A DNA stretch of 7,649 nt from an uncultured Ruminococcus sp. (GCA_902766585.1 CACXDV010000062.1:1-7649); one strand, 5' to 3'; numbered from the stretch's first letter, positions 1 through 6,764 are shown. A program made the numbers and translations. Notes: generated from the letters alone by a model not told the origin.

Positions 1-1
1 G

Positions 2-217
2 GTTCTCATGATGAGAGCTATTCTCCTGTGCTATGATAAATCCGTGGAAGCTCTGAAGGACGGTGCAGATATTGACCTCCTTGTCAATATTTCCGTCAGA
101 GAGCGTATCGGCAGACTGAAATATGAGGACGAGAAAAACATTGATGAGGAGTTTGACTCGATCAGTGCGATTCTTGATAAAGAAATCAAAGACGTTATCG
201 AAAGGAGTGAGGACTGA
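2..217 (+). CDS. ntpA: V-type ATP synthase catalytic subunit A, C-terminal fragment (5' end outside window)
   Basis: The reading frame is open from the left edge and ends in TGA at 215-217, giving 71 residues. They match the C-terminal helical domain of V/A-type ATPase subunit A: a stretch like 'MMRAILLCYDKSVEAL' followed by the conserved 'VREKIxRxKY'-type motif, here VRERIGRLKY, and an acidic helical tail. The nucleotide-binding P-loop domain of this roughly 590-residue subunit lies outside the window. In the cell it forms the catalytic A3B3 head of the rotary, ion-translocating ATPase at the membrane. Its stop codon overlaps the next gene's ATG by one base (TGATG), so translation of A and B is probably coupled. 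Subunit B directly downstream makes the assignment firm. Confidence 0.93.
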   Translation, partial: VLMMRAILLCYDKSVEALKDGADIDLLVNISVRERIGRLKYEDEKNIDEEFDSISAILDKEIKDVIERSED

Positions 218-1587
218 TGCCAAAGGAATACCGTACAATCAAGGAGGTAGCAGGTCCTCTGATGATGATAAGCGACGTTGAGGGGGTCACCTATAACGAG
301 CTTGGTGAGATCGAGCTTCCCAACGGCGAGATCCGCCGCTGTCAGGTGTTGGAGGTTAACGGCAGTAATGCGCTTGTACAGCTTTTTGATTCTGCTGCGG
401 GTATCAATCTTGCACAGTCAAAGGTGCGTTTTATCGGTAAGTCCATGGAACTGCCCGTGTCGGGTGATATGCTGTCAAGAGTATTTGACGGTCTTGGCAA
501 CCCGATCGATGACGGTCCTGCCATCATTCCCGAAAAGCGTCTGGATATCAACGGTACGCCTATGAATCCGGCTGCCCGTGACTATCCTCAGGAATTCATT
601 CAGACAGGCGTTTCTGCTATTGACGGTCTTAATACTCTCGTAAGAGGACAGAAGCTTCCTATTTTCTCAGCTTCAGGTCTTCCCCATGCTCAGCTTGCAG
701 CTCAGATCGCAAGACAGGCTGCTGTACGCGGTAAGAATGAACAGTTCGCCGTTGTATTCGCTGCAATGGGTATCACATATGAGGAATCCGATTACTTCGT
801 TCAGTCCTTCAAGGAAACAGGCGCTATCGACAGAACTGTAATGTTCGTCAATCTTGCTAATGACCCTGCTATCGAGCGTATCGCTACTCCGCGTATGGCT
901 CTTACTGCAGCTGAATATTTAGCCTTCGATATGGGTATGCACGTTCTTGTTATTATGACCGATATCACCAACTATGCCGACGCTCTCCGTGAGGTTTCAG
1001 CAGCAAGAAAAGAGGTTCCCGGCAGACGAGGCTATCCCGGTTATATGTATACTAACCTTGCAACTCTTTATGAAAGAGCAGGCAGACAAAAGGGCAAGGC
1101 AGGCTCTATTACCCTTATTCCTATCCTTACAATGCCTGAGGATGATAAAACTCATCCTATCCCCGATCTTACAGGCTACATCACAGAGGGACAGATAATC
1201 CTCAGCCGTGAGCTTTATCGCAAGGGTATTACTCCTCCTATTGACGTTCTCCCCTCACTTTCCCGTCTTAAAGACAAGGGTATCGGCAAGGGCAGAACAA
1301 GAGAGGATCATGCAGCAACAATGAACCAGCTCTTCTCCGCTTATGCAAGAGGCAAGGATGCAAGAGAGCTTATGATCGTTCTCGGTGAAGCTGCTCTTAC
1401 GGATATTGATAAGAAATATGCTGAATTTGCCGAGGCTTTTGAAAGAGAATATGTTTCTCAGGGCTATAATACCAACAGGACTATTGAGGAAACCCTTGAT
1501 ACAGGCTGGAAGCTTCTTCATATTCTCCCCAGAAGCGAGCTTAAGCGTATTAAGGACGATATGCTTGATGAATATTACGGCAAGTAA
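217..1587 (+). CDS. ntpB: V-type ATP synthase subunit B
   Basis: This is a complete 456-residue protein, the usual length for the non-catalytic B subunit of the V/A-type rotary ATPase. The N-terminal beta-barrel domain (about 1-75) is followed by a RecA-like core. In place of a Walker A P-loop it has the degenerate SGLPHAQLAAQIARQA (153-168), typical of B subunits and showing that this is not the catalytic subunit. VSAARKEVPGRRGYPGY (260-276) and PPIDVLPSLSR (340-350) are family hallmarks; the Arg of PSLSR (350) corresponds to the arginine finger that reaches into the neighbouring A-subunit site. The helical C-terminus ends LDEYYGK. The ATG at 217 is supported by AAAGGAG (201-207) nine bases upstream and by the one-base overlap with subunit A. 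Whether the enzyme moves H+ or Na+ cannot be told, because the membrane subunits lie outside the window. Confidence 0.98.
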   Translation: MPKEYRTIKEVAGPLMMISDVEGVTYNELGEIELPNGEIRRCQVLEVNGSNALVQLFDSAAGINLAQSKVRFIGKSMELPVSGDMLSRVFDGLGNPIDDGPAIIPEKRLDINGTPMNPAARDYPQEFIQTGVSAIDGLNTLVRGQKLPIFSASGLPHAQLAAQIARQAAVRGKNEQFAVVFAAMGITYEESDYFVQSFKETGAIDRTVMFVNLANDPAIERIATPRMALTAAEYLAFDMGMHVLVIMTDITNYADALREVSAARKEVPGRRGYPGYMYTNLATLYERAGRQKGKAGSITLIPILTMPEDDKTHPIPDLTGYITEGQIILSRELYRKGITPPIDVLPSLSRLKDKGIGKGRTREDHAATMNQLFSAYARGKDARELMIVLGEAALTDIDKKYAEFAEAFEREYVSQGYNTNRTIEETLDTGWKLLHILPRSELKRIKDDMLDEYYGK

Positions 1588-1605
1588 ACCCGGAGGGATA
1601 TTTAT

Positions 1606-2268
1606 ATGGCTATTATGAATGTTAATCCCACCAGAATGCAGATGACCAAGCTTAAAAAACAGCTCCAGACTGCAAGAAGAGGTCATAAGATGCTCAAGGA
1701 TAAACGCGATGAGCTTATGAGACAGTTCATTGAGCTTGTGCAGGAGAATAAACGTCTTCGTGACAAGGTAGAAGCCGCTCTTGTTGATTCAAATGCACAT
1801 TTCGTTAATGCCGGCGCAGTAATGAGCAAACAGGCTCTCGATTCTTCTCTTATGTCCTCAAAACAGCAGACAGGAGTGGATATTGATTATAAAAATATCA
1901 TGAGCGTTGACGTTCCTGTTTTCTCGGGTGTTGACAGCAGTCCGGAACAAGGGGATATCTTCCCCTACGGCTTCGCTTTCACCTCCTTTGAGCTTGATGA
2001 TGCTGTAATGTCACTGAAAGAGCTTCTTCCCGACCTCATCAGACTTGCTGAGATCGAAAAAAGCTGTGAACTTATGGCTGCCGAAATCGAAAGAACAAGA
2101 CGGCGTGTAAATTCACTTGAGCACGTTATGATCCCAAGGTATGAGGAAACTATAAAATATATTGCTATGAAGCTTGAAGAAAATGACAGAAGCAGCCGTA
2201 CCCGACTGATGAAGGTCAAGGATATGCTGCTTGAAAAAACCTATCATTATTCCGAAAAAAATGACTGA
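1606..2268 (+). CDS. ntpD: V-type ATP synthase subunit D (central stalk)
   Basis: This is a complete 220-residue subunit D, the central rotor shaft linking the A3B3 head to the membrane ring. The N-terminal helix (about 5-60) starts with the canonical NPTRMQMTKLKKQL and RRGHKMLKDKRDEL (24-37). A middle region (about 65-135) is less conserved, and the C-terminal helix (about 138-212) carries the family motif RRRVNSLEHVMIPRYEETIKYI (165-186). The two long helices form the antiparallel coiled coil of the shaft. ATG at 1606 follows GGAGG (1592-1596) by nine bases; a second in-frame ATG at 1615 is less well spaced. The gene lies 18 bases after subunit B and is followed by a terminator, so it is the last gene of the operon, as commonly seen in Clostridia (A-B-D). 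Confidence 0.96.
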   Translation: MAIMNVNPTRMQMTKLKKQLQTARRGHKMLKDKRDELMRQFIELVQENKRLRDKVEAALVDSNAHFVNAGAVMSKQALDSSLMSSKQQTGVDIDYKNIMSVDVPVFSGVDSSPEQGDIFPYGFAFTSFELDDAVMSLKELLPDLIRLAEIEKSCELMAAEIERTRRRVNSLEHVMIPRYEETIKYIAMKLEENDRSSRTRLMKVKDMLLEKTYHYSEKND

Positions 2269-2278
2269 TAAATAATTA

Positions 2279-2312
2279 CAGGAGTCTGAGCGATTCAGAC
2301 TCCTGTTTTTTT
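2279..2312 (+). terminator. Intrinsic terminator of the V-ATPase operon
   Basis: The 11-bp arms CAGGAGTCTGA (2279-2289) and TCAGACTCCTG (2295-2305) are perfectly complementary around a five-base loop and are followed by seven T residues (2306-2312). It starts 11 bases after the subunit D stop codon. This is a textbook Rho-independent terminator reading rightwards. Confidence 0.95.
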
Positions 2313-2315
2313 AAT

Positions 2316-2343
2316 AAAAAAGAACCGCCCTTACGGACGATCC
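2316..2343 (-). terminator. Intrinsic terminator of the L,D-transpeptidase gene
   Basis: Read on the minus strand, GGATCGTCC (2343-2335) pairs with GGGCGGTTC (2330-2322) around a GTAA loop, with three G-U pairs, and is followed by six T residues (2321-2316). It begins five bases after the transpeptidase stop codon. It sits three bases from the end of the opposing V-ATPase terminator, so the two convergent transcripts are insulated by separate hairpins. Confidence 0.8.
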
Positions 2344-2347
2344 TCTC

Positions 2348-3307
2348 TCAGTATACATATACGGGCATATTTATCCGTACATATCCGTACAGTTTCTCCG
2401 CAGCGTACAGCGGCAAATTTACGCAGCCATGCGAACCGTTTGTAAGATATACGTCACCGCCAAATTCATCCTGCCATGTGGCATCATGGAAGCCAATATC
2501 ATCATTGAATGCCATCCAATAGGATACTGTGATATTATATCCCGGACCGTACAGATCAGTATCCCTTGCCGTTGAATATACCCTGTAAAGCCCCTTCGGA
2601 GTATCATTTCCCATATTAGGATTACCTGTTACAACACTTGTTTCAAGTACCTTCTTGCCGTCCTTATACATCCACATATACTGGCTGTCGATGCTTACCT
2701 CAGCATAGGTATTTCCAAAATCACTCTTTACAGAATACGGACCGGCTATACGAAGCCACCATTTTTTGCTTTTTTCGCTGTTATCCGTCAAAACGATACT
2801 TTCTGATCTTTGATTCATTATCATATCTGTAAGCTCAGTTACAGCATAATCCTCATCAAATATCCAGCCAAAGCTTTTATTATATACCTCTATTTTCTCG
2901 CCCCAGCTTGTTGTAAATGGAATGTATGCCTTATAGGTGCTGTATTTTTCCGAAAGCTTTGCGGCATAATCCCTTACCTTATCATCAGATACCGAATAAT
3001 CACCGTCTTCATCCTTCTCAAGCCATGTAACAAGCTTGCTTCCATCAAGCACTTCATTTTTCTTTTCAAATGTTAAGGTTATCTTCATTGGCGCGACAAG
3101 CTTACGCAGATCCGGCTTATGCTTCTTCGGACTGGCTGCAATTGATGATTCATTGGGTTTTGTCATCTCAATTATCTGCTGTCCGGACAATGTAAAAAAT
3201 CTCGATATCAAAAAGGCTCCGGATAGAATAAGAGAAAAAGCTATAACCATACAAAAAATCAAAATTATTAAACTGTTCTTTTTCCCAAAAATTAATTTTG
3301 GTTTCAT
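2348..3307 (-). CDS. Membrane-anchored L,D-transpeptidase (YkuD fold) with peptidoglycan-binding domain
   Basis: The protein has 319 residues if the ATG at 3307 is used. A short basic N-terminus and one hydrophobic segment (about 11-37) anchor it in the membrane with the rest outside. Residues of about 70-180 resemble the PG_binding_4-type domain that precedes many Firmicutes YkuD domains (note the 'FGWIFDEDYAVTEL' stretch). The YkuD catalytic domain fills about 195-319, with GFHD (272-275) and SHGCVNLP (292-299); Cys295 is the expected nucleophile, with His274 and His293 nearby. Such enzymes form 3-3 peptide crosslinks in peptidoglycan or attach proteins to it. An upstream in-frame ATG at 3352 would add 15 residues, but a TATAAT lies directly before it and no ribosome site is visible. 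The 3307 start has AAGGGGG 14 bases upstream and AGGAG only one base away, so neither start is ideal. The fold is certain; the start and the exact reaction are not. Confidence 0.9.
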   Translation of the reverse strand: MKPKLIFGKKNSLIILIFCMVIAFSLILSGAFLISRFFTLSGQQIIEMTKPNESSIAASPKKHKPDLRKLVAPMKITLTFEKKNEVLDGSKLVTWLEKDEDGDYSVSDDKVRDYAAKLSEKYSTYKAYIPFTTSWGEKIEVYNKSFGWIFDEDYAVTELTDMIMNQRSESIVLTDNSEKSKKWWLRIAGPYSVKSDFGNTYAEVSIDSQYMWMYKDGKKVLETSVVTGNPNMGNDTPKGLYRVYSTARDTDLYGPGYNITVSYWMAFNDDIGFHDATWQDEFGGDVYLTNGSHGCVNLPLYAAEKLYGYVRINMPVYVY

Positions 3308-3354
3308 ACTCCTGTTTTTATCCCCCTTGCCATATATTCCACTATACAGCATAA

Positions 3355-3411
3355 ATTATATCTTTTTTAAATACACTTTTATTATTATAATACCTTTTTG
3401 GAAAAAAGTAT
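3355..3411 (-). promoter_or_regulatory. Candidate promoter region of the L,D-transpeptidase gene
   Basis: On the minus strand there are two exact TATAAT boxes, at 3389-3384 and 3360-3355. Neither has a good -35 at 16-18 bases, so they are only candidates in an AT-rich region. Directly upstream of the first box is an imperfect 22-bp palindrome (3390-3411), with arms ATACCTTTTT and AAAAAAGTAT matching at nine of ten positions around GG, placed where a repressor could block the promoter. The 3360-3355 box would start transcription near 3348, inside the longer reading frame, which supports the shorter protein. Confidence 0.3.
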
Positions 3412-3481
3412 ACAGTTTATTTCTTTTTCGTCTAATTTCAGCACTTTGTTAAAAAAATGACATTTTTTTTGTATAATACAA

Positions 3482-4009
3482 TCAGTCATTCAGCGGGGAT
3501 AAAACAACCTCTCCGCTTTTTCTTGTGCTTTTCATATCAATTATTCTCTGATTTTCCGAGCCTCTGAAATTAAGCATTATATTACGAAGCTCCAGAACAA
3601 AACGCCCGTCCACAAGAATATCAATACTGTCAAGTATCTCATCTGTACACTCAATATAACGGCATCCGCCCTCAACAAGATCCTTATCGTATGTAAAGCC
3701 TGTATACATCCATATATCCCTATCCGGAAGCTCTTTCTTTACTCTGCGTATCAGCTTTACAAGCTCTCTCTGATTGCTCTGCTCGAACGGCTCTCCGCCA
3801 AGTATCGTCAACCCTTTATAATACGGCTTGGAAAGCTCCGTCATAATAAATTCCTCTATTTCAGGTGTATAAGGCTTGCCGTATTCAAAATCCCATGTCT
3901 GCGGCTGAAAGCAGCCCTTACATTTATTAGTGCAGCCTGATACGAATATGCTTACCCTTATTCCCGTTCCATTGGCACAATCTGATGTTATTATCTCTCC
4001 TAAATGCAT
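3482..4009 (-). CDS. nrdG: Anaerobic ribonucleoside-triphosphate reductase-activating protein (radical SAM activase)
   Basis: This 175-residue protein matches NrdG, which uses a [4Fe-4S] cluster and S-adenosylmethionine to place the glycyl radical on NrdD. The radical-SAM motif is CTNKCKGC (Cys26, Cys30, Cys33), preceded by the NrdG-like NGTGIRVSIFVSGC. GGEP (71-74) is the SAM-binding motif. The C-terminus, DILVDGRF ... NFRGSENQRIIDM, is typical of the family. The ATG at 4009 is chosen because GGAGG (4021-4017) lies seven bases upstream. A longer frame from 4039 would start inside the stem of the preceding hairpin and has no ribosome site. The gene follows nrdD, its substrate, on the same strand with a 78-base gap that holds that hairpin. 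No GC-rich terminator follows it. Confidence 0.96.
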   Translation of the reverse strand: MHLGEIITSDCANGTGIRVSIFVSGCTNKCKGCFQPQTWDFEYGKPYTPEIEEFIMTELSKPYYKGLTILGGEPFEQSNQRELVKLIRRVKKELPDRDIWMYTGFTYDKDLVEGGCRYIECTDEILDSIDILVDGRFVLELRNIMLNFRGSENQRIIDMKSTRKSGEVVLSPLND

Positions 4010-4016
4010 TTTACCG

Positions 4017-4021
4017 CCTCC
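4017..4021 (-). promoter_or_regulatory. Ribosome binding site that sets the nrdG start
   Basis: The minus strand reads GGAGG followed by CGGTAAA and ATG, a seven-base spacing. This is the reason for placing the nrdG start at 4009 rather than at the upstream in-frame ATG at 4039, which lies on the far side of this site. Confidence 0.85.
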
Positions 4022-4031
4022 ATATTCAAAC

Positions 4032-4068
4032 AAAGCCACTCAACCATCATTCCGGATTGAGTGGCTTT
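4032..4068 (-). terminator. Intercistronic hairpin between nrdD and nrdG (attenuator-like)
   Basis: Read on the minus strand, AAAGCCACTCAA (4068-4057) pairs perfectly over 12 bp with TTGAGTGGCTTT (4043-4032) around a 13-base loop. It is followed by GTTTG, so the U-tract (TTTGTTTG, overlapping the stem end) is broken. The nrdG ribosome site lies ten bases further on. It is terminator-shaped but probably leaky, or it may be an RNA-processing or mRNA-stabilising stem between two cotranscribed genes. The structure is certain as sequence; the role is inferred. Confidence 0.6.
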
Positions 4069-4087
4069 TGAACTTACGATCTGTTTA

Positions 4088-6286
4088 TCAGCAGCGTGTC
4101 AAGGCATGATTTGAAAGGTGAAGAACTCTTTCCTTTATCTCCTGTGTTCTGCCCTGATTCCAATACTGTGTACCGATATAGCCGCAGGTACGGCGAGCTA
4201 CATTCATCTTATTCTGATCTGTATTTCCGCAGGACGGGCATCTCCATATAAGCTTGCCATCTTTATTCCTTACGATCTGAATTTCACCGTTATAGCCGCA
4301 TACCTGGCAATAATCGCTCTTGGTATTAAGCTCCGCATACATGATATTATCATAAATGAACTGCATTACCTGCATTACAGCCGGAATGTTCTGCTGCATA
4401 TCAGGTACCTCAACATAAGATATAGCTCCTCCGGGTGAAAGTGCCTGGAACTCAGACTCAAGCTTAAGCTTATCAAATGCGTTTATTTCCTCGGTAACAT
4501 GAACATGATAGCTGTTGGTAATATAGTTTTTATCGGTTATGCCTTCTATTATGCCAAAACGCTTCTGAAGGCTCTTTGCAAACTTATAGGTTGTGCTCTC
4601 AAGCGGAGTACCGTAAAGACTGTAGTCGATCTTTTCTGCTGCCTTCCATTTTGCACAGTATTCATTGAGCTTCTTCATTATCTGAAGACCGAGCTCCTTG
4701 CCCTCTTTCTCAGTGAGCTTTTTGCCGTTGAGACTGTATACACATTCCCAAAGACCTGCATAGCCAAGTGAAAGAGTAGAATATCCGCCGTAAAGAAGCT
4801 TGTCTATTGTCTCGCCCTTCTTAAGACGGGCAATTGCGCCGTACTGCCACAGTATAGGTGCTGCATCGGAAAGAGTACCGCGAAGTCTTTCGTGACGGCA
4901 GCGAAGCGCACGGTGACAAAGCTCCATACGTTCATCAAATATTTTCCAGAATTCGTCCATATCCTTATTTGCGCTAAGACCGATGTCAACAAGATTTACA
5001 GTAACAACGCCCTGGTTGAATCTGCCGTAATATTTCGGTTTTCCGTTTTCATCTATATACGGTGTAAGGAAGCTTCTGCAGCCCATGCAGGTATAGCAGT
5101 GTCCGTCACCGTTTTTGTCTATCTTATTCCTGAGCATTACCTTCTCGGAAATGTAATCGGGAACCATGCGCTTTGCCGTACATTTTGCAGCAAGCTCTGT
5201 AAGGTAATAATACTTGTCACCCTCGTGGATGTTGTCCTCTTCAAGAACATATATAAGCTTCGGGAATGCAGGAGTGATCCATACGCCTGCCTCGTTCTTA
5301 ACACCTATATAACGCTGGCGGAGAGTCTCCTCGATGATCATTGCAAGATCCTTTTTCTCCCTCTCGTTGCGTGCCTCATTAAGATACATGAATACAGTAA
5401 CAAAGGGAGCCTGTCCGTTTGTTGTGAGCAGTGTTACTACCTGATACTGTATTGTCTGTACGCCCTTTGTTATCTCCTTCTTAAGACGCTCCTCAACAAT
5501 AGCATCTACCTTTTCATCAGGTATATCTAAATCAAGTTCCTTAAGCTCTTCAAGATATTCACGCTTTATCTTTTCACGGGATATCTGTACAAATGGAGCA
5601 AGATGCGTAAGGCTTATGCTCTGTCCGCCGTACTGGTTGCTCGCAACCTGAGCTATTATCTGTGTTGCTATATTACATGCAGTAGAAAAGCTGTGAGGCT
5701 TTTCTATAAGCGTCTCGCTGATAACAGTGCCGTTCTGGAGCATATCCTCAAGATTGACAAGGTCACAGTTATGCATATGCTGAGCGAAATAATCAGCGTC
5801 ATGGAAGTGTATGATACCCTTTTCATGCGCTTCTACTATCTCCTGGGGCAAAAGGATTCGCTTTGTAAGATCCTTGCTGACCTCTCCTGCCATATAGTCA
5901 CGCTGAACACTGTTGACTGTAGGATTCTTGTTTGAATTCTCCTGCTTTGCTTCCTCATTATTGCACTCGATAAGCGTCAGTATCTTATCATCTGTTGTAT
6001 TTGAAGAACGTACAAGCGAACGGTTATAACGGTAAAGCACATAGTTCCTGGCAAGCTGGAACGCACCCTTTGCCATTATCTGATCCTCTACCATATCCTG
6101 AACTTCTTCAACAGACACTGCTCTGTCCATCTTTGAGCATTTGTATTCAACATAGCCGGCAATGTCCTTTATCTGCTCTTCGGTGATCTTTCCGGATTCC
6201 GTTGCTGCATTTGCCTTTGCCACAGCAGCAATGATCTTGCCGATATCAAAGATCTCCTCTGAGCCGTTACGCTTAATTATTCTCAT
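4088..6286 (-). CDS. nrdD: Anaerobic ribonucleoside-triphosphate reductase (class III)
   Basis: This complete 732-residue glycyl-radical enzyme reduces ribonucleoside triphosphates to dNTPs in the absence of oxygen. An N-terminal ATP-cone (about 1-92, from MRIIKRNGSEEIFD) is the allosteric site for ATP/dATP. The catalytic barrel has Cys174 in HNCDLVNLEDM and Cys403 in MGCRSFL, the probable thiyl-radical cysteine. Asn424 lies 21 residues later, matching the spacing of Cys290 and Asn311 in phage T4 NrdD, which suggests a formate-using enzyme. Four zinc-binding cysteines follow (CQVC 660-663, CPSC 683-686). The glycyl-radical motif is RTCGYIG (699-705) with Gly702 as the expected radical site. 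ATG at 6286 has GGAG (6298-6295) eight bases upstream. nrdG, the activase, follows; a consensus promoter and NrdR boxes precede it. A single ATP-cone and normal length argue for an intact enzyme. Confidence 0.98.
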   Translation of the reverse strand: MRIIKRNGSEEIFDIGKIIAAVAKANAATESGKITEEQIKDIAGYVEYKCSKMDRAVSVEEVQDMVEDQIMAKGAFQLARNYVLYRYNRSLVRSSNTTDDKILTLIECNNEEAKQENSNKNPTVNSVQRDYMAGEVSKDLTKRILLPQEIVEAHEKGIIHFHDADYFAQHMHNCDLVNLEDMLQNGTVISETLIEKPHSFSTACNIATQIIAQVASNQYGGQSISLTHLAPFVQISREKIKREYLEELKELDLDIPDEKVDAIVEERLKKEITKGVQTIQYQVVTLLTTNGQAPFVTVFMYLNEARNEREKKDLAMIIEETLRQRYIGVKNEAGVWITPAFPKLIYVLEEDNIHEGDKYYYLTELAAKCTAKRMVPDYISEKVMLRNKIDKNGDGHCYTCMGCRSFLTPYIDENGKPKYYGRFNQGVVTVNLVDIGLSANKDMDEFWKIFDERMELCHRALRCRHERLRGTLSDAAPILWQYGAIARLKKGETIDKLLYGGYSTLSLGYAGLWECVYSLNGKKLTEKEGKELGLQIMKKLNEYCAKWKAAEKIDYSLYGTPLESTTYKFAKSLQKRFGIIEGITDKNYITNSYHVHVTEEINAFDKLKLESEFQALSPGGAISYVEVPDMQQNIPAVMQVMQFIYDNIMYAELNTKSDYCQVCGYNGEIQIVRNKDGKLIWRCPSCGNTDQNKMNVARRTCGYIGTQYWNQGRTQEIKERVLHLSNHALTRC

Positions 6287-6353
6287 TTCATCATCTCCAA
6301 TTATTATTTTATGTTAAGCGTTAGCTTGAAAGCATTATAAGCGGCTGATTATT

Positions 6354-6382
6354 ATTGTACCCCAACGGACTGTAAATGTCAA
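6354..6382 (-). promoter_or_regulatory. Sigma-A promoter of nrdD-nrdG
   Basis: The minus strand has a perfect TTGACA (6382-6377), a 17-base spacer and TACAAT (6359-6354), one mismatch from the consensus. Transcription would start near 6347 and leave a leader of about 60 bases before the nrdD ATG. This is the best promoter in the window. Confidence 0.85.
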
Positions 6383-6410
6383 TCTAAAAATGCAACAATT
6401 TTGGCTCAAA

Positions 6411-6426
6411 ACACAATATATAGCGT
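6411..6426. promoter_or_regulatory. NrdR box 1 (proximal)
   Basis: ACACAATATATAGCGT matches the NrdR-box consensus ACACWATATATWGTGT at 15 of 16 positions. NrdR is a zinc-ribbon/ATP-cone repressor that senses ATP/dATP and binds paired boxes upstream of ribonucleotide reductase genes. The site lies about 29 bp upstream of the nrdD -35 element. The nrdR gene itself is not in the window. Confidence 0.85.
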
Positions 6427-6442
6427 TTTGCACAATTTTGAT

Positions 6443-6458
6443 ACACATTATATAGGGG
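6443..6458. promoter_or_regulatory. NrdR box 2 (distal)
   Basis: ACACATTATATAGGGG matches the NrdR consensus at 13 of 16 positions, and lies exactly 32 bp from box 1, or about three helical turns. Paired boxes spaced by three turns are the known arrangement for NrdR binding, so the second, weaker site is credible mainly because of its spacing and same-direction match. Confidence 0.75.
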
Positions 6459-6760
6459 TTGGGCTTTTTTGCTCCGTATTCTTATTACATAAAAAATACA
6501 GCATCAGACAAGCCTCAGACCTGCATTTAAGGCTTCCCATCCCGTTATCTGTGCTTAACAGTACCTATGCTTCATGGTTCAAAAAAACAACACTGCTATT
6601 ATATTACATGATAGCTTCGGCATATTCTGCTCAGAGAATAATAAATAATTCGTCGTATTAACGTTTGTTTTATTGTACATAACAAATTTTAGTTCCCAGT
6701 ATGAAGTATAACCGTTAATATGACAGAATCAAAAAATCATATTTGTACACCTTGCTTTTT
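6459..6760. other. About 300-bp intergenic stretch with no convincing gene
   Basis: Between the NrdR boxes and the terminator of the repeat-protein gene I see no open frame with a start codon and ribosome site, no tRNA and no clear riboswitch. Frames on both strands are short and broken. The one longer plus-strand frame (6401-6661) uses TTG, runs through the NrdR boxes and has no ribosome site, so I do not call it. A weak stem, AAGCCT (6510-6515) with AGGCTT (6530-6535), is present. Confidence 0.5.
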
Positions 6761-6764
6761 TTGC

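Noticed and set aside
1255..1686. Minus-strand frame of 143 codons across the end of subunit B
   Set aside because: It is antisense to conserved V-ATPase subunits B and D, spans the junction of two real genes and has no family resemblance.
4010..4039. Ten-residue N-terminal extension of NrdG from the ATG at 4039
   Set aside because: The longer start lies inside the stem of the intercistronic hairpin and has no ribosome site, whereas GGAGG is correctly spaced for the ATG at 4009.
4892..5530. Long plus-strand frame of 212 codons inside nrdD
   Set aside because: It is antisense to a well-conserved, complete NrdD coding region, has Cys/Ile/Leu-rich composition typical of antisense frames, and no ribosome site was seen.
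6401..6661. Plus-strand 86-codon frame next to nrdD
   Set aside because: It needs a TTG start with no ribosome site, runs through both NrdR boxes and has no recognisable protein character.
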